A stretch of DNA of 64,000 bases from Streptomyces longhuiensis (GTDB lineage Bacteria > Actinomycetota > Actinomycetes > Streptomycetales > Streptomycetaceae). The position numbers and the translations under genes were made by a program. Below, one piece after another: positions 1-8,783 of this stretch. Numbering within the stretch: the stretch's first letter is position 1; the number at the start of each line of letters is the position of its first letter. The notes under the pieces were generated by a model that ran no database searches, had not been told where the DNA came from, and was given only the letters and a program-made list of their open reading frames with translations. The stretch is taken from assembly GCF_020616555.1 (NCBI RefSeq), contig NZ_CP085173.1:6340001-6404000 (forward strand), read 5' to 3'.

Positions 1-40
1 AAGCGGTACGCACGCCGTGATCCAGGTACGGGGCGAGTGA

Positions 41-103
41 CGACGGAAGCCGCGCTGCCTCATGCACCGGCGCATTGAGGACCTGCTGCGCGAGTACGAG
101 TGA
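41..103 (+). CDS. Possible 3' end of an unidentified gene
   Basis: A short open frame ends in TGA at 101-103 and reads ...MHRRIEDLLREYE. A stop at 38-40 interrupts the frame, so this is either the tail of a gene whose upstream frame is shifted, or chance. The perfect hairpin starting 18 bases later (121-150) suggests that a real transcript ends here. The product cannot be named from so little sequence. Confidence 0.2.
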   Translation, partial: RRKPRCLMHRRIEDLLREYE

Positions 104-120
104 CACCGATTTCGTCAACT

Positions 121-150
121 GAGGCCCCTGGCAACTAGTCCAGGGGCCTC
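121..150 (+). terminator. Intrinsic terminator hairpin
   Basis: An 11-bp perfect inverted repeat (GAGGCCCCTGG / CCAGGGGCCTC) surrounds an 8-nt loop. There is no T-tract, as is usual in Streptomyces. It lies between the possible gene tail ending at 103 and the gene starting at 218. Confidence 0.75.
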
Positions 151-205
151 GTCACTTCTCATCGGATCTAGTGCCGCATCAGGCAACGTTCGCCCTGCCG
201 ATGGC

Positions 206-217
206 TACTCTGACGAT
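206..217 (+). promoter_or_regulatory. Candidate leaderless promoter -10 (TACTCT)
   Basis: TACTCT at 206-211 is followed by exactly six bases and then the GTG start at 218, with no Shine-Dalgarno sequence. This is the arrangement expected when transcription starts at the first base of the start codon. The same hexamer and spacing recur at 1815. No convincing -35 was found. Confidence 0.45.
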
Positions 218-634
218 GTGGCCGATGAAGAGGACAGTGGGAGTGGCTCGATCCGACGTCCCTCGTGGGACCACCCGGTAGTGGCCACCGTCGCGCTGGA
301 ACTGGGCGGCCTTGCTGTCTCCGGGTTGGTCGCTCTGGTGGGGTGGCCGTTCGGGTGGCTGCCCGACACTGGTTTCGTCCTCATCGTGACGGGCTTTATC
401 GCGTTCGAGCCTGCGGCTGAGTTGTACCGCGGGGCGGGCACGCCGCGTCGGCTTGCTGTTGTCGCCGCTCTCCTTGCGCTGGCAACGGTGAGCCTGCTCG
501 TGGCTGCAGCAGTGAACTGGGCCTTTCCTGCGCTGGCTGATCCGGGCGTCGGTATCCTCGTCGGCTACCTTGTTGCGTTGCCCATCGGCGTGGCTGTGTT
601 GGCTTGGTTCCTCACCAGGGCGAACGCGGCCTGA
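218..634 (+). CDS. Small hypothetical integral membrane protein
   Basis: 138 residues starting at GTG. The N-terminus is acidic (ADEEDSGSGS). About four hydrophobic segments follow (roughly residues 21-40, 52-66, 79-102 and 112-133), with a GAGTPRR loop before the third that would sit on the cytoplasmic side. No enzymatic motif is visible and I do not recognise the family. The gene stands alone, facing the minus-strand gene ending at 642, with only 7 bases between the two stops. It lies just outside the conserved tRNA-Arg/argS-like/lysA core, so it may be lineage-specific. Confidence 0.7.
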   Translation: MADEEDSGSGSIRRPSWDHPVVATVALELGGLAVSGLVALVGWPFGWLPDTGFVLIVTGFIAFEPAAELYRGAGTPRRLAVVAALLALATVSLLVAAAVNWAFPALADPGVGILVGYLVALPIGVAVLAWFLTRANAA

Positions 635-641
635 TGCGGCA

Positions 642-1307
642 CTAGTTCAGTGGGTAGCCGATCTCCGCGAGATCCTTGGCGAGATCGGCCACGGTGACCT
701 CTGGGTTCAACGCGTTGACGACTGAGTCGCTCAGAGGACGGGAAGCGAAGACATGGGACACGGCCTCCAATGCGACCGGAACTTCGTAGTAGTCCTCGGC
801 CCACTGCTGGAACGCTTCCGGTGAGCGGTCCACGAGCAGTTGGAAAAGGTACCCCGCGCCGTCAGGGTCGTCCGGCTGCTCGTCGGGGTAGTCGATCGTT
901 CCTGCCTTCCAAGAGGCATGGTCTGTCTCTCGCCACATGCACGCTGTGACGACGGGCATCCCGTCCTCGTCGCAGAACGCCGGCTCCTCGACGCACGGTC
1001 GAAAGACGTCGGGAACCTCGTCGAGCACCCCCGGCCAGGGCCCGTCTTCTGTGTAGGGGCTCATCGGTGATTCGTGCGCGAACCCGCGAACGTAGGCGCC
1101 GACGAGGGAGAAGACGATCGAGAACTCGTCGCCCGACCCGTTCCGCATGGAGGCCAGCGACTCCGTCTCGGACCATCGGTCGTTGAAGGAGTAGTACCGG
1201 TCCTCCCATTCAGGGCTCAGGATGGCGTCCAGCACAGACAAGGAACGGCAGTGCTCGCGGAGCACGGATATCTCGGGCATCTGCCGAGCAACGTCTTGAA
1301 CGGTCAC
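642..1307 (-). CDS. Conserved hypothetical protein (about 221 aa)
   Basis: A soluble acidic protein with no signal peptide or membrane segment. It has conserved-looking blocks such as SPEWEDRYYSFND, SMRNGSGDEFSIVF and FAHESPMSPY. I recall similar uncharacterised proteins in other Streptomyces but no assigned function. The frame stays open far upstream, through the tRNA gene, so the start must be internal. GTG at 1307 (VTVQDVARQMPEI) is preferred to ATG at 1280 because the first residues read as a normal N-terminus. Neither start has a clear ribosome site. An immunity-like or regulatory role would be a guess. Confidence 0.65.
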   Translation of the reverse strand: MTVQDVARQMPEISVLREHCRSLSVLDAILSPEWEDRYYSFNDRWSETESLASMRNGSGDEFSIVFSLVGAYVRGFAHESPMSPYTEDGPWPGVLDEVPDVFRPCVEEPAFCDEDGMPVVTACMWRETDHASWKAGTIDYPDEQPDDPDGAGYLFQLLVDRSPEAFQQWAEDYYEVPVALEAVSHVFASRPLSDSVVNALNPEVTVADLAKDLAEIGYPLN

Positions 1308-1501
1308 TCGCTCATCCAAGCGCACGCCTCTGACATGCCCGGTTCCTGTGACGGGAGGCCGTGGGGTCCAGAATGCCGGGAAGCGCGGATAGCTGATCCC
1401 ACCTGCGGAAACGCTCCAAGATCCCGTCCACAGGTCGTCCCCGGACCCCGACACATGGCGGCTTTGGGCGGCGCAGAGCTGCACACGCCCGTAGACACAC
1501 G

Positions 1502-1541
1502 AAGACCCCGTCCTCAGCGAAAGCGCTGATGGCGGGGTCTT
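1502..1541 (-). terminator. Two-tier hairpin downstream of tRNA-Arg
   Basis: AAGACCCCG pairs with CGGGGTCTT, and an inner CAGCG/CGCTG stem closes on a 4-nt loop. It begins 19 bases beyond the 3' end of the minus-strand tRNA and is best read as its terminator. Confidence 0.75.
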
Positions 1542-1559
1542 TGGGCACCTCATACAAGG

Positions 1560-1631
1560 TGCCCCCGGCAGGATTCGAACCTGCGCACACGGCTCCGGAG
1601 GCCGTTGCTCTATCCCCTGAGCTACGGGGGC
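1560..1631 (-). tRNA. tRNA-Arg (anticodon CCG)
   Basis: A 72-nt cloverleaf on the minus strand. It has a 7-bp acceptor stem (GCCCCCG/CGGGGGC), a D-arm GCTC/GAGC, anticodon stem ACGGC/GCCGT with loop CTCCGGA (anticodon CCG), and a T-arm GCAGG/CCTGC with loop TTCGAAT. The discriminator base is A and no CCA is encoded. It reads CGG arginine codons. Streptomyces integrative elements often use tRNA 3' ends as attachment sites, and in this orientation an element would lie towards the left edge. I saw no second copy of the 3' end inside the window. A TACTGT at 1665-1670 (minus strand) could be its -10. Confidence 0.97.
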
Positions 1632-1814
1632 GTGTTCGCCGCGGCTGGCGTGGCGACGGGTAGAACAGTACCAGCTCTGTCGGGGTCCCCATGAACAGTT
1701 AATTCGCCTGCGAGGTGGCGTCCTCGGAGGGCTGTGCGCGGGGCGCTGGAGGGTGGTAGTCCCCTGTACGGGGCGGAAGTGGGGAAAACCCGGACGCGGT
1801 GGCGTCGGCGGACC

Positions 1815-1826
1815 TACTCTCGAGTT
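1815..1826 (+). promoter_or_regulatory. Candidate leaderless promoter -10 (TACTCT)
   Basis: TACTCT at 1815-1820, six bases, then GTG at 1827, with no Shine-Dalgarno. It is identical in hexamer and spacing to the element at 206. It supports choosing GTG 1827 as the start of the receiver protein. Confidence 0.5.
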
Positions 1827-2258
1827 GTGCCAGGCGCGTCCGGCCGAGTGCTTGTTGTGGACGACAACAAGGTGATTCGGCAGCTGATCAGGGTCAATCT
1901 CGAGCTGGAGGGCTTCGAGGTCGTGACCGCGGCCGATGGTGCCGAGTGTCTGGATGTGGTGCATCAGGTTCGGCCTGATGTGATCACCCTGGACGTCGTG
2001 ATGCCCCGACTCGACGGGCTGCGGACCGCCGCGCGGCTTCGTTCCGACGCCCATACGCGCGGTGTCCCCATCGTGATCGTCAGCGCTTGCACCATCCAAG
2101 AGGTTGATACGGGACTTGATGTCGGGGTCGATGACTTTCTCGCCAAGCCCTTCGAGCCCAGTGAACTCGTACGGGTCGTACGGCAGTTGAGTGAGCGTGG
2201 GCGCGGCGGCGGTCGCGGTGCCGAAGAAGCCGAGCGCGCCGGGCGTACCGGGGGCTAG
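1827..2258 (+). CDS. Orphan single-domain response regulator
   Basis: 143 residues, essentially one receiver domain. The acidic pair is D12-D13 (VLVVDDN), the phospho-acceptor is D56 in TLDVVMPRLDG, the switch Ser is S86 and the invariant Lys is K107 in FLAKPFEP. A Gly/Arg/Glu-rich tail of about 25 residues follows; there is no DNA-binding output domain. It therefore most likely acts by protein contact, or as a phosphate sink for a kinase encoded elsewhere. No kinase is adjacent. The open frame extends upstream to 1734, but GTG 1827 fits the receiver fold and the leaderless promoter. The next gene, 90 bases downstream, has its own leaderless promoter. Confidence 0.88.
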   Translation: MPGASGRVLVVDDNKVIRQLIRVNLELEGFEVVTAADGAECLDVVHQVRPDVITLDVVMPRLDGLRTAARLRSDAHTRGVPIVIVSACTIQEVDTGLDVGVDDFLAKPFEPSELVRVVRQLSERGRGGGRGAEEAERAGRTGG

Positions 2259-2336
2259 GCGGTACGGGGGCGCGGAGCGTGTCCGTATGCCGGACCATCC
2301 CGTAAACCGGGTCGCTCACCCACCCCCCTCCTCCCA

Positions 2337-2348
2337 TACGCTTGTCCC
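2337..2348 (+). promoter_or_regulatory. Candidate leaderless promoter -10 (TACGCT)
   Basis: TACGCT at 2337-2342 is followed by six bases and the GTG at 2349. No ribosome-binding site is present. Confidence 0.45.
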
Positions 2349-3644
2349 GTGACCCCCGTAGAGCTCTCCCGTACCGTCCTGCGCGCCGTGCGCCGCGCGG
2401 TCGACGACGGTGAGCTGAGCGTGGCCGTGCCGGCACGCGTCGTGGTCGAGCGGCCGCGGCCCGGTGGGTGCGGGGACTACTCCACGAACGTCGCGCTGCA
2501 ACTCGCCGGGCCCGCCGGACGCCCGCCCCGGCACGTCGCCGAACTTCTCTCGCGGCGTCTCTCCGACAGCCCCGGCATCGCCGGCGTCGAGGTCACCGGT
2601 CCCGGATTCCTCAATCTCACCCTCGCCGACGACGACCCCGGCGCGCTTGCCCGCGAGATCCTCGCTCGGGGCGGCGGGTATGGGGCCAGTGATGTTCTTG
2701 CAGGTCAGCGCATTGAGATCCGTATTCCGTACGAGGTCAGGGCCGAGGTCGTCGCCGATTCTCTCCGCCGCATCCTCGCCACGCAGGGGGCCCAGGCTCA
2801 CGTGGTCCATGGTGAGACGGCCGAGTCGAGTGCCGCGCACGTCGTGAATCTGCGCCCCGTGCCTGCTCCCTGCGACCCCGCCGTCCTCGGCCGCGACGCG
2901 TCCCGCTGGGCCCTGCTTCTGCCCGCCGCGCACGACCGGCCCCGTATCGACGACGAGCATCTCGCCCAGCGCGAGGGCAACCCCCTCTTCCGCGTTCGTT
3001 ACGCCCACGCACGCACCAAGGCCCTGACTCGCAACGCCGCCGCTCTCGGTTTCACCGCCGAACCCGGCGACGTCCGCGACCAGGCGTCCGCCGCAGGTGA
3101 CGCCTCCAGTGCCACCGGCGCCCTGACCCGCAACGCCGCCGCTCTCGGTTTCACCGCCGAACCCGGCGACGTCCGCGACCAGGCGTCCGCCGCAGGTGAC
3201 GCCCCCAGCACCACCGGCGCCCTAAGGGCCACCGGTGCCCCCAGTACCACAGGCGCCCCCAGTGCCACCCCCGCCCTCGCCGACGCCCCGTCCGCCCCCG
3301 ACGCCCCATCGACCCCCGGCGACGTCCGCGACCACGACACGGCGATCGACTCGGGGGTCGCCGTCCGCGCCCGAGCGAACGCCGCGGCCGCCCTCCACAC
3401 CGCCCTGTCCGCCTACCCCCAGGCCCTCACCCTCGCCGCCACCCACCACGCACCCGACCGGCTTGCCCGGCAGCTTGTCGTGGTGGCCGATGCGCTGCTC
3501 GGGTTTCAGCACACCGTGCTGCCGCAGGGGGAGGAGAAACCCTCGGCCGCCCACCGTGCCCGGCTCGCGCTTGCCGAAGCCGCCGGGGCGGTGCTCGCCG
3601 GCGGCCTTTCCCTGCTCGGTATCGACGCACCCGAACATCTCTGA
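2349..3644 (+). CDS. Arginyl-tRNA-synthetase-like protein with a degenerate catalytic core (NrtL-like)
   Basis: 431 residues. Residues 1-85 match the N-terminal tRNA-recognition domain of ArgRS. Residues 115-230 are a much-shortened remnant of the catalytic domain: [17 protein letters not shown] stands where ArgRS has its HIGH helix, and [13 protein letters not shown] matches the end of that domain (NPxYYVQYAHAR). No KMSKS motif is seen. Residues 225-340 form a low-complexity Ala/Thr/Pro/Ser/Asp linker containing a perfect-period duplication. The last 95 residues are a DALR-type anticodon-binding domain. Aminoacylation seems unlikely, so a second, functional argS should exist elsewhere. The gene begins 19 bases before lysA, and a tRNA-Arg lies 0.7 kb upstream, so tRNA binding or regulation of the downstream genes is plausible but unproven. 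Confidence 0.8.
   Translation: MTPVELSRTVLRAVRRAVDDGELSVAVPARVVVERPRPGGCGDYSTNVALQLAGPAGRPPRHVAELLSRRLSDSPGIAGVEVTGPGFLNLTLADDDPGALAREILARGGGYGASDVLAGQRIEIRIPYEVRAEVVADSLRRILATQGAQAHVVHGETAESSAAHVVNLRPVPAPCDPAVLGRDASRWALLLPAAHDRPRIDDEHLAQREGNPLFRVRYAHARTKALTRNAAALGFTAEPGDVRDQASAAGDASSATGALTRNAAALGFTAEPGDVRDQASAAGDAPSTTGALRATGAPSTTGAPSATPALADAPSAPDAPSTPGDVRDHDTAIDSGVAVRARANAAAALHTALSAYPQALTLAATHHAPDRLARQLVVVADALLGFQHTVLPQGEEKPSAAHRARLALAEAAGAVLAGGLSLLGIDAPEHL
3021..3218 (+). repeat. 99-bp in-frame tandem duplication inside the ArgRS-like gene
   Basis: Copy 1 (3021-3119) and copy 2 (3120-3218) are nearly identical at the DNA level, with differences clustered at the end of the unit. Each encodes 33 residues starting [11 protein letters not shown]. 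The duplicated block covers the junction between the catalytic remnant and the linker. A shorter GDVRD echo recurs near 3320. Confidence 0.95.
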
Positions 3645-3663
3645 GAGAGCGCAGAAGACAGTC

Positions 3664-5055
3664 ATGAGCCGTTCCGCACACCCCGCCGGGCCCCGCCACG
3701 CCGATGTCCTGACCGAGGGGCACTACGCCGCCCCGCCCGCCGATCTCAACGCCCTCGACCCGAAGGTGTGGTCGCGGACCGTCACCCGTGCGGGCGACGG
3801 CGCGGTCCGTGTCGGCGGCATCGAAGTGGCCCGGCTCGCCGAGGAGTTCGGCACTCCCGCCTACTTCCTCGACGAGGACGACTTCCGGACCCGCTGCCGC
3901 GCCTGGCGTGACGCCTTCGGGTCCGACGCCGACGTCTTCTACGCCGGCAAGGCGTTCCTCTCCCGCGCCGTGGTGCGCTGGCTGCACGAGGAGGGGCTCA
4001 ATCTTGATGTCTGCTCCGGTGGAGAGCTGGCCACCGCGCTGTCCGCCGGGATGCCCGCGGAGCGCATCGCCTTCCACGGCAACAACAAGTCCGAGGAAGA
4101 GATCGAGCGGGCCGTCGAGGTCGGCGTCGGGCGGATCGTGCTCGACTCGTTCCAGGAGATCGTGCGGGTGTCGCACATCGCCGAGCGGCTCGGCAAGCGC
4201 CAGCCCGTGCAGATCCGCGTGACGGTCGGCGTCGAGGCCCACACGCACGAGTTCATCGCCACCGCGCACGAGGACCAGAAGTTCGGGATCGCGCTCGCCG
4301 GGGGACAGGCCGCCGAGGCCGTACGGCGTGCGCTCAAGCTCGACGGTCTCGAGCTCATCGGCATCCACAGCCACATCGGCTCGCAGATCTTCGACATGGC
4401 GGGCTTCGAGGTCGCCGCGCGGCGCGTCGTGTCGCTGCTGGCCGAGGTGCGCGACGAGCACGGTGTCGAGCTGCCCGAGATCGACCTCGGCGGCGGGCTC
4501 GGCATCGCGTACACCTCCGATGACGACCCCCGTGAGCCGCACGAGATCGCCAAGGCGCTCGGTGAGATCGTGACGCGCGAGTGCGAGGCCGCCGGTCTGC
4601 GCACGCCGCGTATCTCCGTCGAGCCGGGCCGCGCCATCGTCGGCCCGACCGCCTTCACGCTCTACACGGTCGGCACCATCAAGCCGCTCGAAACCCTCCG
4701 TACGTACGTGTCCGTGGACGGCGGCATGTCGGACAACATCCGCACCGCCCTCTACGACGCCGAGTACACGGTCGCCCTCGTCTCGCGGACCTCCGACGCC
4801 GAGCCGATGCTCGTCCGCGTGGTGGGCAAGCACTGTGAGAGCGGCGACATCGTGGTCAAGGACGCCTTCCTGCCCGCGGACCTCGCACCCGGTGACCTCA
4901 TCGCCGTACCGGCGACCGGCGCGTACTGCCGGTCCATGGCCAGCAACTACAACCACGCACTTCGCCCGCCCGTCGTCGCCGTGCGCGACGGTGCGGCGCG
5001 GGTGATCGTCCGGCGTGAGACGGAGGAAGATCTCCTGCGTCTCGACGTCGGATAA
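3664..5055 (+). CDS. lysA: Diaminopimelate decarboxylase
   Basis: 463 residues. It converts meso-diaminopimelate to lysine, the last step of lysine synthesis, with pyridoxal phosphate. The PLP lysine is K96 in [16 protein letters not shown], the glycine-rich [10 protein letters not shown] phosphate-binding loop, [14 protein letters not shown] and [12 protein letters not shown] are the usual fold-III decarboxylase motifs in order. The frame is open upstream inside the previous gene; ATG 3664 is chosen because it follows that gene's stop by 19 bases and gives a normal-length N-terminus. It is probably co-transcribed with the ArgRS-like gene. A hairpin separates it from hom. Confidence 0.97.
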   Translation: MSRSAHPAGPRHADVLTEGHYAAPPADLNALDPKVWSRTVTRAGDGAVRVGGIEVARLAEEFGTPAYFLDEDDFRTRCRAWRDAFGSDADVFYAGKAFLSRAVVRWLHEEGLNLDVCSGGELATALSAGMPAERIAFHGNNKSEEEIERAVEVGVGRIVLDSFQEIVRVSHIAERLGKRQPVQIRVTVGVEAHTHEFIATAHEDQKFGIALAGGQAAEAVRRALKLDGLELIGIHSHIGSQIFDMAGFEVAARRVVSLLAEVRDEHGVELPEIDLGGGLGIAYTSDDDPREPHEIAKALGEIVTRECEAAGLRTPRISVEPGRAIVGPTAFTLYTVGTIKPLETLRTYVSVDGGMSDNIRTALYDAEYTVALVSRTSDAEPMLVRVVGKHCESGDIVVKDAFLPADLAPGDLIAVPATGAYCRSMASNYNHALRPPVVAVRDGAARVIVRRETEEDLLRLDVG

Positions 5056-5078
5056 ATGAAATACACGTCTCAGGATTC

Positions 5079-5103
5079 GGACCGGGGGCAGAAACCCCGG
5101 TCC
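5079..5103 (+). terminator. Hairpin between lysA and hom
   Basis: GGACCGGGG pairs with CCCCGGTCC over a 7-8 nt loop, 24 bases after the lysA stop. It could end the lysA transcript or only attenuate reading into hom, 80 bases on. Confidence 0.55.
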
Positions 5104-5182
5104 GGTGGGTGAGACTGGTCCACTGAAGCAGTATCAAGCAGGCTGAGCTCTCCGAGCTGGGTTCAATGAAAGGCGTAGGTCG

Positions 5183-6475
5183 ATGATGCGTACGCGTCCG
5201 CTGAAGGTGGCGCTCCTTGGCTGTGGGGTAGTCGGCTCAGAGGTGGCGCGCATCATGACGACGCACGCCGAGGACCTCGCGGCCCGGATCGGCGCCCCCG
5301 TGGAACTGGCCGGGGTCGCCGTCCGGCGCCCGTCGAAGGTGCGCGAGGGCATCGACCCCTCGCTGGTGACGACGGACGCGACCGCGCTGGTCAAACGGGG
5401 CGACATCGACGTGGTCGTCGAGGTCATCGGAGGCATCGAGCCGGCCCGCGGTCTCATCATGACGGCGTTCGAGCACGGCGCCTCCGTCGTCTCCGCCAAC
5501 AAGGCGCTCATCGCCCAGGACGGCGCCGCGCTGCACGCCGCCGCCGAGGAGCACGGCAAGGACCTCTACTACGAGGCCGCCGTCGCCGGTGCGATCCCGC
5601 TGATCAGGCCGCTGCGCGAGTCCCTCGCCGGAGACAAGATCAACCGCGTGATGGGCATCGTCAACGGCACCACGAACTTCATCCTCGACAAGATGGACTC
5701 GACGGGCGCCGGCTACCAGGAGGCCCTCGACGAGGCCACCGCGCTCGGTTACGCCGAGGCCGACCCGACCGCCGACGTCGAGGGCTTCGACGCCGCCGCC
5801 AAGGCCGCCATCCTCGCCGGGATCTCCTTCCACACCCGCGTACGTCTCGACGACGTCTACCGCGAGGGCATGACCGAGGTGACCGCCGCCGACTTCGCTT
5901 CCGCGAAGGAGATGGGCTGCACCATCAAGCTGCTCGCCATCTGTGAGCGGGCGGCGCACGGCGGGTCCGTCACCGCGCGCGTGCACCCCGCGATGATCCC
6001 GCTCGACCACCCGCTGGCCTCCGTGCGCGGCGCGTACAACGCCGTGTTCGTCGAGGCCGATGCCGCCGGCCAGCTCATGTTCTACGGGCCCGGGGCCGGC
6101 GGCGCGCCCACCGCGTCGGCCGTGCTCGGCGACCTCGTGGCCGTGTGCCGCAACAAGCTCGGCGAGGCCACCGGACCCGGTGACTCCGCCTATACCCAGC
6201 TGCCCGTCTCGCCCATGGGCGAGGTCGTGACGCGCTACCACATCAGCCTCGACGTGGCCGACAAGCCGGGCGTCCTCGCCCAGGTCGCGACGGTCTTCGC
6301 CGAGCACGGCGTATCCATTGACACGGTGCGCCAATCGGGCAAGGACGGCGAGGCCTCCCTCGTCGTGGTCACCCACCGTGCGGCGGACGCGGCCCTCACC
6401 GGGACCGTCGACGCGCTGCGCAAGCTCGACACCGTGCGTGGTGTCGCCAGCATCATGCGTGTTGAAGGGGAGTAA
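5183..6475 (+). CDS. hom: Homoserine dehydrogenase
   Basis: 430 residues. It reduces aspartate-semialdehyde to homoserine with NAD(P)H, the branch point to threonine and methionine. The N-terminal Rossmann domain carries GCGVVG (residues 13-18). NKAL with K107, VNGTTNFIL and the ADPTADVEGFDAAAK segment are the substrate and catalytic motifs. Residues 352-430 form an ACT domain (KPGVLAQVATVF), the usual site of threonine feedback inhibition. Two ATGs (5183 and 5186) compete; AAAGG lies upstream. thrC follows after 6 bases, so the two genes form a transcription unit. Confidence 0.97.
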   Translation: MMRTRPLKVALLGCGVVGSEVARIMTTHAEDLAARIGAPVELAGVAVRRPSKVREGIDPSLVTTDATALVKRGDIDVVVEVIGGIEPARGLIMTAFEHGASVVSANKALIAQDGAALHAAAEEHGKDLYYEAAVAGAIPLIRPLRESLAGDKINRVMGIVNGTTNFILDKMDSTGAGYQEALDEATALGYAEADPTADVEGFDAAAKAAILAGISFHTRVRLDDVYREGMTEVTAADFASAKEMGCTIKLLAICERAAHGGSVTARVHPAMIPLDHPLASVRGAYNAVFVEADAAGQLMFYGPGAGGAPTASAVLGDLVAVCRNKLGEATGPGDSAYTQLPVSPMGEVVTRYHISLDVADKPGVLAQVATVFAEHGVSIDTVRQSGKDGEASLVVVTHRAADAALTGTVDALRKLDTVRGVASIMRVEGE

Positions 6476-6481
6476 CGAGCA

Positions 6482-7540
6482 ATGACCCACCAGTGGCGCG
6501 GAATCATCGAGGAGTACCGCGACCGGCTTCCGGTGTCCGACACCACGCCGGTCGTCACGCTGCGCGAGGGCGGCACGCCGCTCGTGCCCGCCCAGGTGCT
6601 CTCCGAGCGCACGGGCTGCGAGGTCCACCTCAAGGTCGAGGGTGCCAACCCGACCGGGTCCTTCAAGGACCGCGGCATGACGATGGCGATCACGAAGGCC
6701 AAGGAGGAGGGCGCGCAGGCCGTCATCTGCGCCTCCACCGGCAACACCTCCGCCTCTGCCGCGGCCTACGCCGTGCGCGCCGGCATGGTCTGCGCCGTGC
6801 TCGTCCCGCAGGGCAAGATCGCGCTCGGCAAGATGGGCCAGGCGCTGGTCTACGGCTCGAAGATCCTCCAGGTCGACGGCAACTTCGACGACTGCCTGAA
6901 CCTGGCCCGCGCCCTCTCCGAGAACTACCCGGTGGCGCTGGTCAATTCGGTCAACCCGTTCCGTATCGAGGGCCAGAAGACCGCCTCGTTCGAGATCGTC
7001 GACGCGCTCGGCGACGCGCCGGACATCCACGTCCTTCCCGTCGGCAACGCCGGCAACATCACGGCCTACTGGAAGGGCTACAAGGAGTACGCGGCGGACG
7101 GCATCGCCACGCACACGCCGCGCATGTGGGGCTTCCAGGCTTCGGGGTCCGCGCCGATCGTGCGCGGCGAGATCGTCAAGGACCCGTCGACGATCGCCAC
7201 CGCGATTCGCATCGGCAACCCCGCGTCCTGGGACTTCGCGCTGGCCGCCCGTGACGAGTCCGGCGGCTTGATCGACGAAGTGACGGACCGTGAAATCCTG
7301 CGCGCCTACAAGCTGTTGGCGTCCCAGGAAGGTGTCTTCGTGGAGCCCGCGTCGGCCGCCTCCGTCGCCGGTCTGCTCAAGGCGGCCGAGCAGGGCAAGG
7401 TCGACAAGGGGCAGAAGATCGTCTGCACCGTCACGGGCAACGGCCTGAAGGACCCCGACTGGGCCGTCGCGGGCGCCCCGCAGCCCGTCACCGTCCCGGT
7501 CGACGCGGCCACCGCGGCCGAACGCCTCGGCCTGGCGTAA
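6482..7540 (+). CDS. thrC: Threonine synthase
   Basis: 352 residues. It converts O-phosphohomoserine to threonine in a PLP-dependent reaction. [11 protein letters not shown] carries the PLP lysine K62; [13 protein letters not shown] and [12 protein letters not shown] bind the cofactor phosphate; [10 protein letters not shown] closes the domain. This is the short, actinobacterial type without the plant or yeast N-terminal extension. GGGGAG before the ATG is a good ribosome site, and it is tightly coupled to hom. A hairpin and about 270 bp separate it from thrB, so thrB probably has its own promoter as well. Confidence 0.97.
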   Translation: MTHQWRGIIEEYRDRLPVSDTTPVVTLREGGTPLVPAQVLSERTGCEVHLKVEGANPTGSFKDRGMTMAITKAKEEGAQAVICASTGNTSASAAAYAVRAGMVCAVLVPQGKIALGKMGQALVYGSKILQVDGNFDDCLNLARALSENYPVALVNSVNPFRIEGQKTASFEIVDALGDAPDIHVLPVGNAGNITAYWKGYKEYAADGIATHTPRMWGFQASGSAPIVRGEIVKDPSTIATAIRIGNPASWDFALAARDESGGLIDEVTDREILRAYKLLASQEGVFVEPASAASVAGLLKAAEQGKVDKGQKIVCTVTGNGLKDPDWAVAGAPQPVTVPVDAATAAERLGLA

Positions 7541-7570
7541 GCGGACCGGACCGGTCAACTCCGCACAGGG

Positions 7571-7616
7571 GGTGCACAGGGGGCTTTCGACACGCATCGT
7601 GCGCCTCCTGTGCGCC
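7571..7616 (+). terminator. Hairpin between thrC and thrB
   Basis: GCACAGGGGGC (7574-7584) pairs with GCCTCCTGTGC (7603-7613), with one G-U pair and a further partial extension. A direct repeat of GCACAGGGGG at 7563 offers an alternative pairing arm. The rest of the 7541-7812 gap holds no gene. Confidence 0.45.
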
Positions 7617-7812
7617 CTATGTCGCCACAGAACCTTCCTTCGATAAGCTGTACCGAACCCACCCCGCCGCATACGCATATGCCGCGGTGCCGCGGGCGTT
7701 GTCGTAGCCCACGCGGCCTTCGGGTTCTCACACGGGCAGCAATCATCGGATCTCTACCGCAGTCACCTCGTTCATCACGCAAGAACCGCAGCTCAAGGAG
7801 TGTCATCGAGCG

Positions 7813-8730
7813 ATGGCCGGTCCCGCCTTCCGCGCCGCCGCCGTCAGGGTGCGCGTCCCCGCCTCCAGCGCCAACCTCGGCCCGGGCTTCGATGCCTTCG
7901 GCCTGTCGCTGGGTCTCTACGACGACGTGGTCGTCCGGGTCGCCGACTCCGGCCTGAACATCGACATCGCAGGTGAGGGCTCCGACACCCTTCCGCGCGA
8001 CGAGTCCCATCTGCTCGTACGTTCCCTGCGCACCGCTTTCGACCTGCTCGGCGGACAGCCGCGCGGCCTCGAGGTCGTCTGCGCCAACCGGATCCCGCAC
8101 GGCCGCGGCCTCGGCTCCTCGTCGGCCGCCATCTGCGCCGGCATCGTCGCCGCGCGCGCCGTGACGATAGGCGGCGACGCCCGCCTCGACGACGCGGCCC
8201 TGCTGGAGCTCGCGACCGAGATCGAGGGGCACCCGGACAACGTCGCGGCCTGCCTGCTCGGCGGCTTCACGCTCTCCTGGATGGACGGCGGCGCGGCCCG
8301 GGCGATCAGGATGGATCCCGCGGGTTCCATCGTTCCGGTGGTTTTCGTACCGGGAAAGCCGGTACTCACCGAGACCGCACGCGGTCTCCTGCCGCGCAGC
8401 GTCCCTCATGTGGACGCCGCGGTGAACGCGGGCCGAGCGGCCCTGCTCGTCGAGGCCCTCACGAGGCGCCCCGAGCTGCTGCTGCCCGCCACCGAGGACC
8501 GGCTCCACCAGGAATACCGGGCTCCCGCGATGCCGGAGAGCCTCGCACTCGTGGAACGGCTGCGGGCCGACGGCGTTCCCGCGGTGATCTCAGGGGCGGG
8601 CCCCACGGTCCTTGCCCTTGTGGAGGAGTCAGCGGCCGACAAGGTCGCCCGGCTGGCCGGCGAGGGATGGGCGGCGAACCGCCTCGACCTCGATGTCGAC
8701 GGAGCGAGCGTGCTGCCGCTTGCTCACTGA
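7813..8730 (+). CDS. thrB: Homoserine kinase
   Basis: 305 residues of the GHMP kinase family. It phosphorylates homoserine to O-phosphohomoserine, the substrate of ThrC. RVPASSANLGPGFDAFG is the N-terminal motif, and PHGRGLGSSSAA (residues 95-106) is the ATP-binding glycine/serine loop. ISGAGPTVLAL is the third GHMP motif. AAGGAG lies 12 bases before the ATG, which is longer than usual; no better in-frame start exists. This completes hom-thrC-thrB. Rho follows after a long leader. Confidence 0.96.
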   Translation: MAGPAFRAAAVRVRVPASSANLGPGFDAFGLSLGLYDDVVVRVADSGLNIDIAGEGSDTLPRDESHLLVRSLRTAFDLLGGQPRGLEVVCANRIPHGRGLGSSSAAICAGIVAARAVTIGGDARLDDAALLELATEIEGHPDNVAACLLGGFTLSWMDGGAARAIRMDPAGSIVPVVFVPGKPVLTETARGLLPRSVPHVDAAVNAGRAALLVEALTRRPELLLPATEDRLHQEYRAPAMPESLALVERLRADGVPAVISGAGPTVLALVEESAADKVARLAGEGWAANRLDLDVDGASVLPLAH

Positions 8731-8755
8731 CACACGGTTGCCGGAATTCGAGAGG

Positions 8756-8783
8756 GGGAATATTTGTTGGATCCGGTAGTGTT
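8756..8783 (+). promoter_or_regulatory. Candidate sigma-R-type promoter in the 378-bp rho leader
   Basis: GGGAAT (8756-8761) and GTT (8781-8783) are 19 bases apart, close to the sigma-R consensus GGGAAT-N18-GTT. They sit in the most AT-rich part of the 8731-9108 gap. The remaining 325 bases before rho hold no credible gene and would form a long 5' leader, a common site of Rho autoregulation. The spacing is one base longer than the ideal. Confidence 0.3.

Noticed and set aside
642..2099. A 485-codon minus-strand frame covering the hypothetical gene, the tRNA and the receiver gene's antisense
   Set aside because: It runs straight through the tRNA-Arg and its terminator. Only the part from GTG 1307 to 642 looks like protein.
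5237..7678. An 813-codon minus-strand frame antisense to hom and thrC
   Set aside because: Asp/Gly/Arg/Val-rich shadow typical of high-GC DNA; both plus-strand genes have complete motifs.
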